A DNA stretch of 41,464 nucleotides from a bacterium. Lineage in GTDB: Bacteria; Bacillota; Bacilli; Lactobacillales; Streptococcaceae. Position 1 is the first letter of the stretch; the number at the start of each line of letters is the position of its first letter. Position numbers and translations under genes: made by a program. The notes under the pieces were generated by a model. It searched no databases and was not told the origin of the DNA. It was given only the letters and a program-made list of their open reading frames with translations. Location: contig CAJNDD010000016.1 of assembly GCA_905221435.1 (NCBI GenBank), positions 1 to 41,464 on the forward strand. Direction: 5' to 3'. Below, piece after piece: positions 27,535 to 38,249 of this stretch.

Positions 27535-28140
27535 TTATGGATACACAAGAAACTGATCCACTCGGATAGTGTACTTATCGACTTGACTTTCAACAGACTC
27601 ATCTTCTGTCGGATAAACATCGACCCAGAGTTCTTTCCTTTTTCCTTTCAGCTTGACTTTATAGCGATAACCGTCATGATAAAGTCCTACCATATCAGTT
27701 GTCATGGACTGGTAATCTGGGAGTTCTTCCAGTTCTTTTTTTATAGTCTGGGATAGATTGTTAAGTACTACTTTCTGCTCCACCTTTGAAGTTACAGGAA
27801 TATGAACTGTCGCTTCTTCCAAACGATGCGATTTTGAAAATGTAAAGGTCGCTCGACCTGGATAGCCTTTCAAAGTAATCTGCTCATAGTGATAGAAAAG
27901 ACGCCCTGTTTTATAGAAATACGGGTCCTCTGCACGCCAAGTGTCCCGATAGGCCATTTCTGTTTCCTCCTCCATCTCGCTAGCCTTTCCCAATACTTCT
28001 TCAAAGGATTTAGGAGACATAGCGAACGAAAGGGATTCAAACAAAACCAGTTGTGTCTTTTTGATATTCTGGCAAGCTGATAAAAGCATGAGTAAAGCTC
28101 CAAGAGCAAGCAGACTACTGATTATTTTTGTAAATTTCAT
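27535..28140 (-). CDS. Putative lipoprotein, second copy of a tandem pair
   Basis: 201 aa. Signal peptide with a lipobox-like LMLLSACQN, then a mixed alpha/beta domain with EEVLGKASEMEEETEMAYRD and WRAEDPYFYKTGRLFYHYE. Family unknown to me. It is a clear paralogue of the gene at 28236-28859, with near-identical leaders and signal peptides. The start at 28140 corresponds to the paralogue's start. The ribosome site is weak in both (TAGTAGAAAT before ATG). Probably a surface-exposed lipoprotein of unknown role. Confidence 0.78.
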   Translation of the reverse strand: MKFTKIISSLLALGALLMLLSACQNIKKTQLVLFESLSFAMSPKSFEEVLGKASEMEEETEMAYRDTWRAEDPYFYKTGRLFYHYEQITLKGYPGRATFTFSKSHRLEEATVHIPVTSKVEQKVVLNNLSQTIKKELEELPDYQSMTTDMVGLYHDGYRYKVKLKGKRKELWVDVYPTEDESVESQVDKYTIRVDQFLVYP

Positions 28141-28169
28141 ATTTCTACTATACAAGAAAACTCTATCAT

Positions 28170-28234
28170 TTGTCCAAGATAAAAGAGTTAACAATAAGCT
28201 AACTCTTTATTCCATCATATCAAAAGCGAGACTT
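28170..28234 (-). repeat. Duplicated tsaD 3'-end and terminator
   Basis: 28210-28234 repeats the last codons of tsaD (compare 28929-28953, 23 of 25 bases). 28170-28209 repeats the adjoining terminator (AAAGAGTTA / TAACTCTTT, a perfect stem here). It marks the junction of a tandem duplication of about 719 bp and serves as terminator between the two lipoprotein genes. Confidence 0.8.
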
Positions 28235-28235
28235 A

Positions 28236-28859
28236 TTATGTATACCTTCGAGATTGACTTATACTAACCGCGTATTTCTTGTCCTCAGGTTTTTCATGAT
28301 AACCAAGTTCTGTCGGAGAGACTTCAACCCTAAGTTCCCCCGTTTTCCCTTGCAACTTAACTTTATATTGATAGGTATCATGATCGGTTCCTACCATTTC
28401 AAACGTCAATGATTTGTAATCTGGAAGAGCTTCAAGTTCTGTTTTTACAATCTGGGATAAATAGTCGACCAGGTCTTTCTGTTGAGCTTTGGAACTCACA
28501 AAAAAATAAACCATCGCTTCTTCCAAACTATGAGTTTGAGAAAAGGTAAACTTCGCTCGAACGGTATAATCGTTCCAGCTAATATTTTCGTAGTAATAGA
28601 AATGCCGTCCCGTTTTATAAAAATAAGGATCTTCTGCACGCCAAGTATCGCGATAGGCCATTTCCTCTTCTTCCACCACTTCGCTAGCCTCTCCAAATAC
28701 TTCTTCAAAAGACTTCTCAGGCATATAAAATGAAAGGGATTTGAACATCACTAGGTGAGTTTTTTGTATTTGTCTATCCGGAGCATTCAGACACGCTGTT
28801 AGAGACACCAACAGTGCCCCTAAAGCAAGCAAACTGCTGATTATTTTTGTAAATTTCAT
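28236..28859 (-). CDS. Putative lipoprotein, first copy of a tandem pair
   Basis: 207 aa. Signal peptide with lipobox-like LVSLTACLN, then a domain shared with the downstream paralogue: KSFEEVFGEASEV, EMAYRDTWRAEDPYFYKTGR. Function unknown. It follows tsaD across a terminator on the same strand. Divergence between the two copies is concentrated in the C-terminal half, while the region around WRAEDPYFYKTGR is nearly unchanged, so that part may be functionally constrained. Confidence 0.78.
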   Translation of the reverse strand: MKFTKIISSLLALGALLVSLTACLNAPDRQIQKTHLVMFKSLSFYMPEKSFEEVFGEASEVVEEEEMAYRDTWRAEDPYFYKTGRHFYYYENISWNDYTVRAKFTFSQTHSLEEAMVYFFVSSKAQQKDLVDYLSQIVKTELEALPDYKSLTFEMVGTDHDTYQYKVKLQGKTGELRVEVSPTELGYHEKPEDKKYAVSISQSRRYT

Positions 28860-28900
28860 ATTTCTACTATACTAAAAAAGGCTAGAATTTGTCCAAGATA

Positions 28901-28927
28901 AAAGAGTTAACAATTAGCTGACTCTTT
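28901..28927 (-). terminator. Terminator overlapping the tsaD stop codon
   Basis: AAAGAGTCA and TTAACTCTTT (minus strand) pair with one mismatch around a loop of about nine bases and run into TTTTATC. Confidence 0.7.
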
Positions 28928-29936
28928 ATTCCATAGTATCAAAAGCGAGACTTGGTTTAGCATTGAGGTCCAAGCTTGCAAAGTTCTCCTTGTTCCACTC
29001 GCTAACACTAGCATAGGCAATCATACCTGCATTGTCTCCACAAAGGCGTAGGGGTGGGATGATGACCTTGACATCTGTGATTTCAGCTGCTAGACGTTCT
29101 CTGAGACCTTTATTGGCTGCCACACCACCGGCTACGACTAGGGTTTTAACAGGGTATTTTTCTAAGGCTTTCTTGGTTTTTGCCATAAGAATATCCATGA
29201 CTGCAGCTTGGAAGGATGCTGACAGGTCTTCCTTGGACAAGCTCTCTCCCTTTTGCTCGGCATTGTGGTGAAGATTGATAAAGGCAGACTTCAAACCTGA
29301 GAAGGAGAACTCCAGATTATCTTCCTTAATCATGGCACGAGGGAAATCATAAATACCCTGTCCCTGATGAGCTAGCTCATCAATTTCACGACCTGCTGGA
29401 TAGGTCAAGCCCATAACGCGGCCAACCTTATCATAGGCCTCACCAACTGCATCGTCCCGCGTTTCCCCAACAATCTTATAATCTCCTGCCTCAGAAACAT
29501 AGACCAACTCTGTGTGCCCGCCACTGACCAAGAGGGCTAGCAAGGGAAACTCCAAAGGCTCAACGCTCTGAGCCGCCATAAGGTGACCAGCCATGTGGTT
29601 TACGGGGATCAGCGGAAGTCCATGAGCCCAAGCAAAAGCCTTAGCAGCTGACAAACCAACTAGCAGTGCTCCAACCAAGCCCGGTCCATAGGTAACCGCA
29701 ACAGCTGTTACATCGTTTTCAGTAATCCCTGCTTCTGCTAGCGCCTCCTCGATGCAGGCTGTAATAACCTCGACATGGTGACGACTAGCCACTTCTGGCA
29801 CTACGCCCCCAAAACGTTTGTGACTCTCAATTTGACTCGCAATGACATTGGACAAGAGCTCATCGTCATTTTTCAAGACGGCGACACTGGTCTCATCACA
29901 GGATGTCTCAAATGCTAAAATATATCTATCCTTCAT
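28926..29936 (-). CDS. tsaD: tRNA t6A37 threonylcarbamoyltransferase subunit TsaD
   Basis: 336 aa, Kae1/Qri7/TsaD family. Transfers the threonylcarbamoyl group to A37 of ANN-decoding tRNAs, working with TsaB and TsaE. The metal-binding histidines are in [11 protein letters not shown] and the aspartate in [12 protein letters not shown]. The ASKH-fold motifs [13 protein letters not shown] and [10 protein letters not shown] are present. It overlaps rimI by 11 bases in the tsaB-rimI-tsaD operon. Confidence 0.95.
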   Translation of the reverse strand: MKDRYILAFETSCDETSVAVLKNDDELLSNVIASQIESHKRFGGVVPEVASRHHVEVITACIEEALAEAGITENDVTAVAVTYGPGLVGALLVGLSAAKAFAWAHGLPLIPVNHMAGHLMAAQSVEPLEFPLLALLVSGGHTELVYVSEAGDYKIVGETRDDAVGEAYDKVGRVMGLTYPAGREIDELAHQGQGIYDFPRAMIKEDNLEFSFSGLKSAFINLHHNAEQKGESLSKEDLSASFQAAVMDILMAKTKKALEKYPVKTLVVAGGVAANKGLRERLAAEITDVKVIIPPLRLCGDNAGMIAYASVSEWNKENFASLDLNAKPSLAFDTME

Positions 29937-30363
29937 CTATTTCTCTCTTCATGATGATGGCGTCCTCGACTGGGTCATGATAGTAAGCCTTTCGCTCAGC
30001 GATGATCGCCATCTTTTCTTTCTTGTAAAATGCTTGCGCTCGTTGGTTTGACTTTCTGACTTCGAGGAAAATCTCCTTGTCTGTCGGCAATTGAGCAAAT
30101 AAGGCTGACGCAATTCCCTGGCCCTGATAGGATTTTTTGACAGCAATTTGCAGAACTTCTGCCTCAAAGAGATTCTCCTGAACGGCTAGAAAGCCAATCA
30201 CTTCTGTCCCATCATAAGCTACTGCATACCAAGTCTGGTCTTGGGACAGGTCTGCTTGGATTTGTTCCAGCGTCCAAGGACTGACTGAGTAAACAACTGC
30301 CATGACAGCGTAAATAGCTTGAGCCAGGTCAGGCTGTCTTTGAATTCGTTTGATCTCTATCAT
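29926..30363 (-). CDS. rimI: Ribosomal-protein-S18-type N-acetyltransferase RimI
   Basis: 145 aa GNAT acetyltransferase. The acetyl-CoA-binding loop is [15 protein letters not shown] (Q/R-x-x-G-x-A pattern), followed by [20 protein letters not shown]. RimI acetylates the N-terminus of ribosomal protein S18 and possibly other proteins. It overlaps tsaB by four bases (ATGA) and tsaD by 11. This gene is conserved between tsaB and tsaD in many Firmicutes. Confidence 0.92.
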   Translation of the reverse strand: MIEIKRIQRQPDLAQAIYAVMAVVYSVSPWTLEQIQADLSQDQTWYAVAYDGTEVIGFLAVQENLFEAEVLQIAVKKSYQGQGIASALFAQLPTDKEIFLEVRKSNQRAQAFYKKEKMAIIAERKAYYHDPVEDAIIMKREIDEG

Positions 30364-31043
30364 AGGCGTTTAATGTAGGACTCACCAGACTCGGTGTGGT
30401 TCTTAAGCCAGTTTTCCTCTGCCTCAACACGCTTGAGGTAATTTGGCACAAAATCATGCAAAGAGGCTGCTTTCTTGTCCAAAGCCCACAAAGCTAGATT
30501 AGCTGCATTTGGCAAGGTCTCTTGGTAATTAGCTTGTGGCAAGTGTTCTTGGATCTGCTCCACAAAGGCTCCAACTTCACCGACAAAGGTCACCTGTTCA
30601 GCATCCTTGACTTTTTCTAACACTTCCGCAAAAGACAGGTGTGCTTCTGGCGAGACAGGCTTGGCGTTTTCATAAAATCCTGCATACACATTGTTACGAC
30701 GCGCATCCATCAAAGGTACAACCAAGCCTTCTTGTTGGCGTGGCACCAGAGCCAAAAGGCTAGACATACCAACCAACTCGATGTTCAGAGTATGAGCCAA
30801 GGTCTTGGCAGTTGCTACCGCAATTCGCAAGCCTGTGTAGCTACCTGGCCCTTCCGCCACCACGATTCGATCCAAATCCTTGGGGGTCCAATCCAAACTT
30901 GCCATCAAAAAATCGATGGCAGGCATGAGGGTAATGCTGTGATTCTTCTTAATATTAATAGTCGTCTCAGCAAGAATCTGCTTGTCCTCCAAAATAGCTA
31001 GAGAAAGAGCCTTGCTGGACGTATCAAAAGCTAATACTTTCAT
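30360..31043 (-). CDS. tsaB: tRNA t6A biosynthesis scaffold protein TsaB
   Basis: 227 aa ASKH-fold paralogue of TsaD that holds the TsaD-TsaB-TsaE complex together. N-terminal VLAFDTSSKALSLAI and VVAEGPGSYTGLRIAVATAK are family hallmarks. First gene of the operon; AGGAATGTGTT precedes the ATG and a -10 TATAAT lies at 31074-31079. Confidence 0.94.
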   Translation of the reverse strand: MKVLAFDTSSKALSLAILEDKQILAETTINIKKNHSITLMPAIDFLMASLDWTPKDLDRIVVAEGPGSYTGLRIAVATAKTLAHTLNIELVGMSSLLALVPRQQEGLVVPLMDARRNNVYAGFYENAKPVSPEAHLSFAEVLEKVKDAEQVTFVGEVGAFVEQIQEHLPQANYQETLPNAANLALWALDKKAASLHDFVPNYLKRVEAEENWLKNHTESGESYIKRL

Positions 31044-31386
31044 AACACATTCCTATCTTTTGGTCTGTTTACTATTATACTACAAAAGCTGACGCATGGG
31101 AATTTTCTTTGCCTCAAACAAAAGGGCCTGACACTTAGGACAAGCAATTCTGCACAAAAAATTAAAAAAAGTTGTAGCTTTTTCCTATCTTTTCCGAATA
31201 TATAAATGAACAAGAAAATTGAAAGGAACTTCGTAAAAAATTTTGATTAGGCATATATATTTTAACTTGATTCTCGATGCGAGAAATCATCGTCATAACA
31301 ATAAAGAGCTCATCTAAAATTAGAAAAATCCGCCTCATCTATCAAGACGAGGTGGTTTTTCTGTATATCTAGAGAAATAATTGACT
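31044..31386. other. Gene-free region, possible relic of the cib bacteriocin locus
   Basis: 343 bases without a credible gene. It holds the tsaB promoter (minus), a plus-strand T-rich tract followed by TCCGAATA (31193-31200), one base from the competence SigX box TACGAATA, then GAAAGGAA (31219-31226) with no ORF behind it, and the terminator of the next minus-strand gene (about 31325-31358). In pneumococcus the competence-induced cibABC genes occupy this interval in this orientation, by memory. Confidence 0.45.
31325..31358 (-). terminator. Terminator of the 71-aa membrane protein gene
   Basis: On the minus strand CC-A-CCTC pairs with GAGG-C-GG around a 12-base loop, then ATTTTTCTAATTTT. Confidence 0.7.
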
Positions 31387-31602
31387 TTAAGCGTTTAAAC
31401 CAAAGTAGAAAACGAGCCAGACAACATAGGTTACAAGGAGGAGAAAAATTGAATAGAGCGTCACAAAAGCAAGCTTCCAAAGGAACTTTGTTTTGCGGTG
31501 TTCCAGATGCACAAACAGGGCATTCCCCCCATAGACACAAGCTACAAAGACTACAAACATCAAGAGGCGAACCCCTACTGCAAATTCAAACAAACTAAAC
31601 AT
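31387..31602 (-). CDS. Small two-to-three-helix membrane protein
   Basis: 71 aa, mostly hydrophobic: helices near 8-28 and 41-66 with a short charged loop (HLEHRKTKF). Family not recognised; a homologue occupies the same spot next to tsaB in pneumococcus as I recall. The start is well supported by AAGGAGGATTAAGA. Its promoter is an extended -10 TG-T-TATAAT at 31670-31675, and the leader carries the palindrome GGGAATATTCCC. Confidence 0.75.
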   Translation of the reverse strand: MFSLFEFAVGVRLLMFVVFVACVYGGNALFVHLEHRKTKFLWKLAFVTLYSIFLLLVTYVVWLVFYFGLNA

Positions 31603-31631
31603 TCTTAATCCTCCTTGTTTTAAAAGCTATA

Positions 31632-31675
31632 GGGAATATTCCCATCTATAAACTTCCCTTTCTCTTTCCATTATA
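31632..31675 (-). promoter_or_regulatory. Promoter and palindrome ahead of the 71-aa membrane protein
   Basis: -10 TATAAT (31670-31675) with upstream TG and a weak -35 TTGGTC (31693-31698, 17 bases). The 12-base perfect palindrome GGGAATATTCCC (31632-31643) lies just downstream of the start of transcription and could be an operator. Confidence 0.5.
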
Positions 31676-31752
31676 ACACCTAAGCGCTCTCCGACCAAAT
31701 CCTACCTGTCTTTTGCTTCCTCTTCCCCTCCCGACTTTCTTATTTTCCGTCT

Positions 31753-31781
31753 TTTACTAATTTTTCATTTTGTGGTATAAT
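31753..31781 (+). promoter_or_regulatory. rpoY-rnjA promoter
   Basis: -35 TTTACT (31753-31758), 17-base spacer, -10 TATAAT (31776-31781) with upstream TGG. The leader is about 105 bases and contains the distant inverted repeat AGGTCA / TGACCT. Confidence 0.65.
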
Positions 31782-31891
31782 TGAAATAATTGTAACGAAT
31801 CAAGGTCAATCTAGACACAAAATGGAATGAAATCAAGCAAATCTCTGCTAAAAGTTTGGAATAAGCTGACCTGTAAATAGAAAGGAACTAT

Positions 31892-32125
31892 ATGATTTAC
31901 AAAGTTTTTTATCAAGAAACAAAAGAACGTAGCCCACGTCGTGAAACAACACGCTCACTTTACCTAGACATCGATGCCAGCTCAGAACTTGAGGGCCGTA
32001 TCGCTGCTCGCCAACTTGTCGAAGAAAACCGCCCAGAGTACAACATCGAATTCATCGAACTCTTGTCTGACAAATTGCTAGATTACGAAAAAGAAACTGG
32101 CGCTTTCGAGATTACGGAGTTCTAA
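31892..32125 (+). CDS. rpoY: RNA polymerase epsilon subunit
   Basis: 77 aa, DUF1447/RpoY family: [19 protein letters not shown] at the N-terminus and the [19 protein letters not shown] block are characteristic. It is a small auxiliary RNA polymerase subunit of Firmicutes. Its stop is one base from the rnjA start, the same rpoY-rnjA pair found in Bacillus. Ribosome site AGAAAGGAACTAT. Confidence 0.93.
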   Translation: MIYKVFYQETKERSPRRETTRSLYLDIDASSELEGRIAARQLVEENRPEYNIEFIELLSDKLLDYEKETGAFEITEF

Positions 32126-32126
32126 T

Positions 32127-33806
32127 ATGGCCTACACTCTTAAACCTGAAGAAGTCGGCGTTTTTGCCATCGGTGGTCTGGGAGAAATCGGGAAAAACAC
32201 ATACGGAATTGAATACCAAGATGAGATTATCATCGTCGATGCTGGGATTAAATTCCCAGAAGATGACTTGCTGGGTATCGACTATGTCATTCCTGATTAC
32301 TCTTACATCGTGGACAATATCGACCGCGTCAAGGCTGTCTTGATCACACACGGACACGAGGACCACATCGGTGGGATTCCTTTCCTGCTCAAGCAAGCAA
32401 ATGTCCCCATCTATGCTGGATCGCTTGCCCTGGCTTTGATCCGTGGGAAACTCGAAGAACACGGTCTCTTGCGCAACGCCAAACTTTACGAAATCAACCA
32501 CAACACTGAGTTGACCTTTAAAAATCTCAAGGCAACTTTCTTTAGAACAACCCACTCTATTCCAGAGCCTTTGGGAATTGTCATTCATACTCCTCAAGGA
32601 AAAATCGTTTGTACGGGTGACTTTAAGTTCGACTTTACTCCAGTTGGGGAACCTGCAGACTTGCACCGTATGGCTGCCCTTGGTGAAGAGGGTGTGCTCT
32701 GCCTCTTGTCTGACTCAACTAATGCGGAAGTGCCAACCTTTACCAACTCTGAAAAAGTCGTTGGTCAGTCCATCATGAAGATCATCCAAGGCATCGAAGG
32801 ACGTATCATCTTTGCATCCTTTGCCTCAAATATCTTCCGTCTCCAGCAGGCAACGGATGCCGCTGTTAAGACTGGACGCAAGATTGCGGTCTTTGGTCGC
32901 TCTATGGAAAAGGCCATTGTCAACGGAATCGAGCTTGGCTACATCAAAGCTCCTAAGGGAACCTTTATCGAGCCAAATGAAATCAAAGACTACCCTGCAG
33001 GCGAGGTTCTCATCCTCTGTACAGGTAGTCAGGGCGAGCCGATGGCAGCCCTCTCTCGTATCGCTAACGGAACCCACCGTCAGGTGCAACTCCAACCCGG
33101 CGATACTGTTATCTTCTCTTCTAGCCCAATCCCTGGAAATACCACTAGCGTCAACAAATTGATTAACACTATTTCTGAAGCTGGTGTTGAAGTTATCCAC
33201 GGTAAAGTGAACAATATCCATACATCTGGACACGGTGGTCAACAAGAGCAAAAACTCATGCTCCGCTTGATTAAGCCAAAATACTTCATGCCTGTCCATG
33301 GTGAATACCGCATGCAAAAAGTCCACGCTGGACTAGCGGTGGATACGGGTGTCGAGAAGGACAATATCTTTATCATGAGCAATGGTGATGTGCTTGCCCT
33401 TACTGCTAACTCAGCTCGTATCGCAGGTCATTTCAACGCCCAAGACATCTATGTCGATGGAAATCGTATCGGTGAAATCGGTGCGGCTGTCCTCAAAGAC
33501 CGTCGTGATTTATCTGAAGATGGTGTCGTTCTAGCAGTCGCAACTGTTGACTTCAAGTCTAAAATGATCTTGTCTGGTCCAGATATTCTCAGCCGAGGCT
33601 TTGTCTACATGAGGGAATCTGGAGACTTGATTCGCCAAAGCCAGCGCATCCTCTTCAATGCAATTCGTATCGCACTGAAAAACAAGGATGCTAGCGTGCA
33701 ATCTGTCAATGGTGCTATTGTCAACGCCATCCGACCATTCCTTTATGAAAATACCGAACGTGAACCGATTATCATCCCGATGATCCTCACACCAGATGAA
33801 GAATAA
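32127..33806 (+). CDS. rnjA: Ribonuclease J1
   Basis: 559 aa metallo-beta-lactamase/beta-CASP ribonuclease with 5'-3' exonuclease and endonuclease activity, central to mRNA turnover and rRNA maturation. The dizinc motif HGHEDH is at residues 75-80. Further motifs are [19 protein letters not shown], the beta-CASP segment with [11 protein letters not shown], and the C-terminal MPVHGEYRM. Translated as the second gene after rpoY. The stop codon abuts a BOX element. Confidence 0.95.
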   Translation: MAYTLKPEEVGVFAIGGLGEIGKNTYGIEYQDEIIIVDAGIKFPEDDLLGIDYVIPDYSYIVDNIDRVKAVLITHGHEDHIGGIPFLLKQANVPIYAGSLALALIRGKLEEHGLLRNAKLYEINHNTELTFKNLKATFFRTTHSIPEPLGIVIHTPQGKIVCTGDFKFDFTPVGEPADLHRMAALGEEGVLCLLSDSTNAEVPTFTNSEKVVGQSIMKIIQGIEGRIIFASFASNIFRLQQATDAAVKTGRKIAVFGRSMEKAIVNGIELGYIKAPKGTFIEPNEIKDYPAGEVLILCTGSQGEPMAALSRIANGTHRQVQLQPGDTVIFSSSPIPGNTTSVNKLINTISEAGVEVIHGKVNNIHTSGHGGQQEQKLMLRLIKPKYFMPVHGEYRMQKVHAGLAVDTGVEKDNIFIMSNGDVLALTANSARIAGHFNAQDIYVDGNRIGEIGAAVLKDRRDLSEDGVVLAVATVDFKSKMILSGPDILSRGFVYMRESGDLIRQSQRILFNAIRIALKNKDASVQSVNGAIVNAIRPFLYENTEREPIIIPMILTPDEE

Positions 33807-33957
33807 TACTCTTCGAAAATCAAATTCAAACCACGTCAGCTTCGCCTTGTCGTATATATGTTACTGACTTCGTCAGTTCTATCTACAACCTCAAAGCAGT
33901 GCTTTGAGCAACCTACGGCTAACTTCCTAGTTTGCTCTTTGATTTTCATTGAGTACA
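33807..33957. repeat. BOX repeat element (A-B-C type)
   Basis: About 151 bases starting TACTCTTCGAAAATC, with CCACGTCAGCTTCGCC, GTTACTGACTTCGTCAG, CAACCTCAAAGCAGTGC and ending GCTCTTTGATTTTCATTGAG. It fits one boxA, one boxB and one boxC module of the pneumococcal/mitis-group BOX family. It lies in the rnjA 3' region, between stop codon and terminator, so it is probably transcribed with rnjA. Confidence 0.92.
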
Positions 33958-33965
33958 AGTCAACA

Positions 33966-33994
33966 AAACAGCCCCGTCTTCGGAGCTGTTTTTT
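33966..33994. terminator. Bidirectional terminator between rnjA and mnmG
   Basis: CAGC-(C)CCG-TCTT-CGG(A)-GCTG followed by TTTTTTC on the plus strand and TTTTGTTG on the minus strand. It serves the convergent rnjA and mnmG genes. Confidence 0.85.
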
Positions 33995-35908
33995 CTATGC
34001 TTTCTTTTCTTGATTTTTAGAAATACTACGATTTTTACCTTCAAGATACACCATCAAAATAGAAATATCTGCTGGGTTTACTCCCGAAATACGGCTAGCT
34101 TGGCCGATGGTTTCTGGATTGATAAGTTTGAACTTCTGACGGGCTTCTGTCGCAATCGAGTCAATATCATCCCAGTCGATATTGGCTGGAATGCGTTTTT
34201 CTTCCATGCGTTTCATCTTGGCAACCTGATCCATGGCTTTGGAAATATAGCCTTCATACTTGATTTCTGTTTCAATCAATTCTATAATCTTGTCATCCAA
34301 GTCCTCTGCAGCTGGTCCGATAAAGGCCACCACATCTTGGTAAGAAACTTCTGGACGGCGAAGGAATTCCTTGGCTGTCACTGCATCTGTCAACGGCTTG
34401 AAGCCCATCTCCTCAACCTTGGCATTGGTTTCCTTGACTGGCTTAAGTTTGATGCTATCTAGGCGCTTCATCTCATTGTCAAATTGATTCTTCTTGATTT
34501 CAAAACGAGCCCAGCGTTCATCATCTACAAGTCCAATCTCGCGCCCCATCTCGGTCAAACGCATATCGGCATTGTCATGACGGAGAATGAGACGGTATTC
34601 AGCACGACTGGTCAAGAGACGATAGGGTTCAATAGTTCCCTTGGTCACCAAGTCGTCAATCATTACCCCGATATAACCGTCACTGCGCTTCAAAATCAAC
34701 TCTGGCTTGCCTTGGATTTTCAGAGCCGCATTGATACCAGCGATAATCCCTTGGCCAGCAGCTTCTTCGTAACCTGACGTTCCATTTGTCTGACCAGCTG
34801 TGAAAAGTCCTGAGATTTTCTTAGTTTCCAGAGTCGCACGCAACTGATGAGGCAAGACCATGTCATACTCAATGGCATAACCAGTTCGCATCATCTCTGC
34901 ATTTTCCAGACCTTTAATGGAATGAACCAAATCACGTTGGACATCCTCAGGCAGGCTGGTTGATAAACCTTGAACGTATACTTCCTCAGTGTCACGCCCT
35001 TCTGGTTCTAGAAATAGTTGGTGACGTTCCTTGTCTGCAAAGCGCACAATCTTATCCTCAATCGATGGACAGTAACGAGGACCTACACCCTTAACTACAC
35101 CTGTAAACATAGGCGCACGATGGAGGTTGTTTTGGATAATCTCATGACTGGTACCATTGGTATAGGTCAACCAGCATGGAACTTGGTCTTTGACATAATC
35201 CTCATCACGTGAAGTGTATGAGAAGTGATTAGGCGCTTCGTCCCCTGGCTGAATCTCTGTCACATCGTAGTTGATAGAGGAAGCCTTGACACGTGGAGGA
35301 GTTCCTGTCTTGAAACGGCCGATTTCGAGCCCAAGTTCCTTGAGATTATCAGCTAGGTTAATCGAAGCTAGACTGTGGTTAGGACCTGACGAGTACTTGA
35401 GATCTCCGATGATGATTTCCCCACGGAGGGCAGTCCCTGTCGTCACGATAACAGCCTTGGCAGCATACTCTTGATGGGTCGCTGTACGAACACCAACAAC
35501 CTTCCCATCTTCGACCAAAATCTCATCAATCATGGTTTGACGAAGGGTCAAATTTTCTTGATTTTCAACTGTCTTGCGCATTTCTTTAGAGTAAAGCTCC
35601 TTGTCAGCTTGCGCACGAAGGGCACGCACAGCTGGACCTTTCCCAGTGTTGAGCATCTTCATCTGGATGTAAGTCTTGTCAATATTCTTGGCCATTTCAC
35701 CACCAAGGGCGTCCACTTCACGCACGACAATCCCCTTGGCAGAACCACCAATAGAAGGGTTACAAGGCATGAAAGCCAGCATTTCGATGTTGATGGTCGC
35801 AAGCAAGACCTTACAGCCCATACGGCTAGCTGCTAGGGATGCCTCTACCCCAGCGTGTCCCGCACCGATTACAATAATATCGTATTCTTCTGTAAAATTA
35901 TAAGTCAT
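33995..35908 (-). CDS. mnmG: tRNA uridine-5-carboxymethylaminomethyl enzyme MnmG (GidA)
   Basis: 637 aa FAD protein that, with MnmE, modifies U34 of tRNAs. The N-terminal dinucleotide-binding motif is [12 protein letters not shown] (about 14-25). Other blocks are [25 protein letters not shown] and [17 protein letters not shown]-terminal helical tRNA/MnmE-binding domain. Normal length. Its 5' end overlaps the upstream Nudix gene by 11 bases. Confidence 0.96.
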   Translation of the reverse strand: MTYNFTEEYDIIVIGAGHAGVEASLAASRMGCKVLLATINIEMLAFMPCNPSIGGSAKGIVVREVDALGGEMAKNIDKTYIQMKMLNTGKGPAVRALRAQADKELYSKEMRKTVENQENLTLRQTMIDEILVEDGKVVGVRTATHQEYAAKAVIVTTGTALRGEIIIGDLKYSSGPNHSLASINLADNLKELGLEIGRFKTGTPPRVKASSINYDVTEIQPGDEAPNHFSYTSRDEDYVKDQVPCWLTYTNGTSHEIIQNNLHRAPMFTGVVKGVGPRYCPSIEDKIVRFADKERHQLFLEPEGRDTEEVYVQGLSTSLPEDVQRDLVHSIKGLENAEMMRTGYAIEYDMVLPHQLRATLETKKISGLFTAGQTNGTSGYEEAAGQGIIAGINAALKIQGKPELILKRSDGYIGVMIDDLVTKGTIEPYRLLTSRAEYRLILRHDNADMRLTEMGREIGLVDDERWARFEIKKNQFDNEMKRLDSIKLKPVKETNAKVEEMGFKPLTDAVTAKEFLRRPEVSYQDVVAFIGPAAEDLDDKIIELIETEIKYEGYISKAMDQVAKMKRMEEKRIPANIDWDDIDSIATEARQKFKLINPETIGQASRISGVNPADISILMVYLEGKNRSISKNQEKKA

Positions 35909-36329
35909 TTCTTAACCTTTCAAAAATTTCTCGCAAATAAGGAACTAACTTCTCCTCCTCTAGAGCTTGATCCATAGTAACACATTTAAAGTGTGTATGT
36001 TCTTCAGGATCTAATCTGATAATTGGCTTCTCCCCAACCCACTCTGCTTTATAAACTAAGCGAGTAAAAACCGTATCCTTAGAGGTATCCAGTTGACTAT
36101 CTTCGTGAAGAAGTTTGAGCGAACTGCTATCTAGCCTAACTCCCGCTTCTTCAATGCATTCTCTAAGAGCACCATCTCGCGGAAGTTCACCCTTTTCAAC
36201 CCCGCCACCAGGAATATCCCAGTAAGTTGGATAAACGTTGGGTTCTCCTCTTTTAATTTCCGAACGCTGAATGAGCAAATAATCACCACCACTATGAACA
36301 AGTACATGGGCAATAAGCTTAACCATCAT
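35898..36329 (-). CDS. Nudix hydrolase
   Basis: 143 aa. The Nudix box is complete: [23 protein letters not shown] fits G-x5-E-x7-R-E-x2-E-E-x-G (residues about 43-64). It hydrolyses a nucleoside diphosphate linked to another moiety; the substrate cannot be told from sequence. Middle gene of nudix-nudix-mnmG, with an 8-base gap after the first Nudix gene and an 11-base overlap with mnmG. The start follows AGGAGAGAAAATG. Confidence 0.88.
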   Translation of the reverse strand: MMVKLIAHVLVHSGGDYLLIQRSEIKRGEPNVYPTYWDIPGGGVEKGELPRDGALRECIEEAGVRLDSSSLKLLHEDSQLDTSKDTVFTRLVYKAEWVGEKPIIRLDPEEHTHFKCVTMDQALEEEKLVPYLREIFERLRNDL

Positions 36330-36337
36330 TTTCTCTC

Positions 36338-36793
36338 CTATTCCTCAAGATGAATGTGTCTTAGTTGGCCGTCCCAATCTGGTAGGGCTGTTTTTAAAAA
36401 GGCTGGAACTAGATTGATCCCCTCAAACCTATCCAAGTCAATCCACTCACAAGGCTGCATTTTTTCGTCTTCCTGCATGGTCAATGGAGCTTCTTCAAGC
36501 AAATTCACCAGGTAATGAAACTCGATGTTGTGATAGGAAACACCGTCTTGTTCAAAACGATTTTCAACCACAAAAGCTAGCTGTCCAGCTTGAGCTCGGA
36601 CCCCTAATTCTTCCCTCACTTCACGAACTACCGCGTCTTCCGTGCTTTCATTAACTTGAATCGCACCGCCGATGGTGTAATACTTGCCCTTATCTTTGGT
36701 GACTAGGAGTTTGCCATTTTGGAGAATCAAGGCTGGCGCCCGAACACCAAAAACAGTATTTTCCACTTTTGTCCGAAAGTCTTGTTGAGTCAT
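36338..36793 (-). CDS. Nudix hydrolase
   Basis: 151 aa with a complete Nudix box (GAIQVNESTEDAVVREVREELGV, residues about 48-70). Substrate unknown; not closely similar to the Nudix protein encoded next to it, so this is not a recent duplication. The start at 36793 follows AAAGGACAAAA; the in-frame upstream ATG has no ribosome site. First gene of a three-gene unit with mnmG, with a near-consensus promoter in the gap to mnmA. Confidence 0.88.
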   Translation of the reverse strand: MTQQDFRTKVENTVFGVRAPALILQNGKLLVTKDKGKYYTIGGAIQVNESTEDAVVREVREELGVRAQAGQLAFVVENRFEQDGVSYHNIEFHYLVNLLEEAPLTMQEDEKMQPCEWIDLDRFEGINLVPAFLKTALPDWDGQLRHIHLEE

Positions 36794-36903
36794 TTTTGTC
36801 CTTTCCCTTGAACGACACAAAAACAGTCAAAACTCGTAAGAAGTGCAGGACAAAAAACCTGCAACATCCATGAGCTTTGACCATCATTTCTATTGCTTTT
36901 ATT

Positions 36904-36931
36904 ATTGTAGCAAATTGAGAAAATTTGTCAA
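36904..36931 (-). promoter_or_regulatory. Promoter of nudix-nudix-mnmG
   Basis: Minus-strand -35 TTGACA (36926-36931), 16-base spacer, -10 TACAAT (36904-36909), starting two bases after the mnmA stop codon. Confidence 0.75.
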
Positions 36932-36932
36932 T

Positions 36933-38249
<1,317 letters not shown>

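Noticed and set aside
27535..28859. A frameshifted single lipoprotein gene
   Set aside because: Both copies have full signal peptides, full-length frames and a terminator between them, so they are separate intact genes.
31206..31250. 14-codon ORF after the SigX-like box
   Set aside because: ATG lies only six bases after the box, so it would be leaderless, and it has no bacteriocin features such as a double-glycine leader.
32112..32666. 184-aa open frame antisense to rnjA
   Set aside because: Opposite to a conserved RNase J1 frame, no ribosome site, composition like a reverse translation shadow.
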